A DNA stretch of 63,738 bases from Neorhizobium sp. SHOUNA12A (GTDB taxonomy: Bacteria; Pseudomonadota; Alphaproteobacteria; Rhizobiales; Rhizobiaceae), in the NCBI RefSeq assembly GCF_023006505.1, contig NZ_JALBGV010000030.1, forward strand, positions 1 through 63,738, written 5' to 3'. Each line of letters starts with the position of its first letter. Position 1 is the stretch's first letter. This document shows positions 63,125 through 63,738 of this stretch, one piece after another. Both the position numbers and the translations under genes were made by a program. Under the pieces are notes generated by a model, which saw only the letters and a program-made list of their open reading frames with translations, ran no database searches and was not told the DNA's origin.

Positions 63125-63738
63125 GCAGAGCGCCTGATGGCGCGAGCCGGCCTCGACGCCCTGGTAATCTTCCAGCCCGAAGCCTTTCGGTATGCAGTGG
63201 GCGCGCCGGCCGGTGTGGCGACCATGTGGGGCAGGGCGGGTGCCGCAATCGCGCTTGTGCCGGCCGATGCCTCGATTGGTCTAGCCGCGATCGCCAGCGA
63301 CCACGCCGCCGGCTCGATCCGCAAGGCAGCGGCAGAGGTCGACCTGCGCACCCATCGCGTCTGGATCGACATGCTTGATCTGACGGGAGCCGAGAGCGTC
63401 GATCAGATCAACGAGGCCTATCGCCAGCTCGGCTCGGCCGGTCCGCGGCCGGAAACGTTCGATCGATCCGCCTGTTTTGGCCTGCTCGGTGATCTGCTGA
63501 AGGAGCGCGGCCTCGAGCGGTCAAAGATCGGCGCCGACCTCGAATTCATGCCGGCCGCCGATTTCGAGGCGTTGAAACTGGCTTTGCCGACTGTGAGCTG
63601 GGCTGACGGCTCGGAATTGCTGCGCCGTCTGCGGGCCGTTAAAACGCCGCGCGAGATCGAACGGCTGCATCGTGCCGCCAAGGCCGCGGAGGCCGGGCTC
63701 GTCCGCATGGCGGCGGCGGTGAAACCCGGCGCACGGCT
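63101..63738 (+). CDS. M24-family metallopeptidase (Xaa-Pro aminopeptidase-like), 3' truncated by window edge
   Basis: 212 codons are visible. The N-terminal creatinase-like domain starts MSDIDRRHAERLMARAGLDALVIFQPEAFRYAVGAP; the beginning of the catalytic pita-bread domain is seen as LLRRLRAVKTPREIERLHRAAKAAEAGL. The metal ligands lie beyond the window. GGAGAATGCG precedes the ATG. Family members cleave Xaa-Pro peptides, dimethylsulfoniopropionate, creatine or ectoine derivatives, so the substrate is open. It could belong to the preceding ABC operon, although the EAL remnant lies between. Confidence 0.8.
   Translation, partial: MSDIDRRHAERLMARAGLDALVIFQPEAFRYAVGAPAGVATMWGRAGAAIALVPADASIGLAAIASDHAAGSIRKAAAEVDLRTHRVWIDMLDLTGAESVDQINEAYRQLGSAGPRPETFDRSACFGLLGDLLKERGLERSKIGADLEFMPAADFEALKLALPTVSWADGSELLRRLRAVKTPREIERLHRAAKAAEAGLVRMAAAVKPGAR

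Overview
The window is a GC-rich chromosomal segment from an alphaproteobacterium, most probably Rhizobiaceae (Rhizobium, Neorhizobium or Agrobacterium-like). This rests on the pcaQ-pcaDCHGB arrangement with a PcaQ box, two RIME-like palindromic intergenic repeats, DUF992 and DUF1194 proteins, several binding-protein ABC systems and a MatA/MatB pair. No rRNA, tRNA, insertion sequence, phage or CRISPR array was seen. Both ends cut genes: an acyl-CoA ligase on the left and an M24 peptidase on the right.

Layout. 0-6.3 kb: a hydroxycinnamate (ferulate/p-coumarate) side-chain operon with an NDP-forming acyl-CoA ligase, an aldehyde dehydrogenase, a hydroxycinnamoyl-CoA hydratase-lyase and two acyl-CoA dehydrogenases. 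6.3-14 kb: small housekeeping or unknown genes (Pmp3-like, GNAT, GFA, DUF1194, PAP2, DUF992, an S1C pseudoprotease with PDZ, glycerate 2-kinase, a cysteine-cluster protein). 14-18.7 kb: pcaQ and pcaDCHGB, the protocatechuate branch of the beta-ketoadipate pathway, which would consume the aromatic acids made by the first operon. 18.7-29.8 kb: a toxin-antitoxin pair, an MCP, ubiX, an incomplete CO-dehydrogenase-type hydroxylase (small and medium subunits only), a MarR regulator, an MFS pump with a divergent LysR regulator, and a gamma-glutamyltransferase-like protein. 29.9-34.1 kb: a split molybdate transporter, with modA separated from modBC by two tandem small secreted paralogues and with Mo-box-like inverted repeats before each half, followed by a second toxin-antitoxin pair.

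34.3-41.6 kb is one tightly packed operon: a carbohydrate-type ABC transporter (binding protein, two permeases, ATPase), one polypeptide joining a complete glycerophosphodiester phosphodiesterase domain to a complete LacI-type repressor, and an inositol-monophosphatase-family enzyme. The best reading is uptake and breakdown of a glycerophosphodiester, possibly glycerophosphoinositol, under an enzyme-repressor fusion. A third toxin-antitoxin pair follows. 42.5-48.1 kb is a LacI-controlled polar amino-acid-type ABC operon with a 2-hydroxyacid dehydrogenase and a small monooxygenase-fold protein.

48.1-52.4 kb holds a VOC protein, an AraC regulator, kynA, a glutathione S-transferase and phaZ. 52.4-63.7 kb holds matA-matB (malonate activation and decarboxylation), then a UGSC-like thiol protein, a thioredoxin-reductase-like flavoprotein and a GntR regulator, then an iron/organic-anion-type ABC transporter, an EAL-domain remnant and an M24 peptidase. 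The matAB and UGSC promoters share a TTGCATACGA element, suggesting one GntR regulon. This malonate-linked redox cassette and the GDPD-LacI fusion operon are the most likely undescribed systems here.
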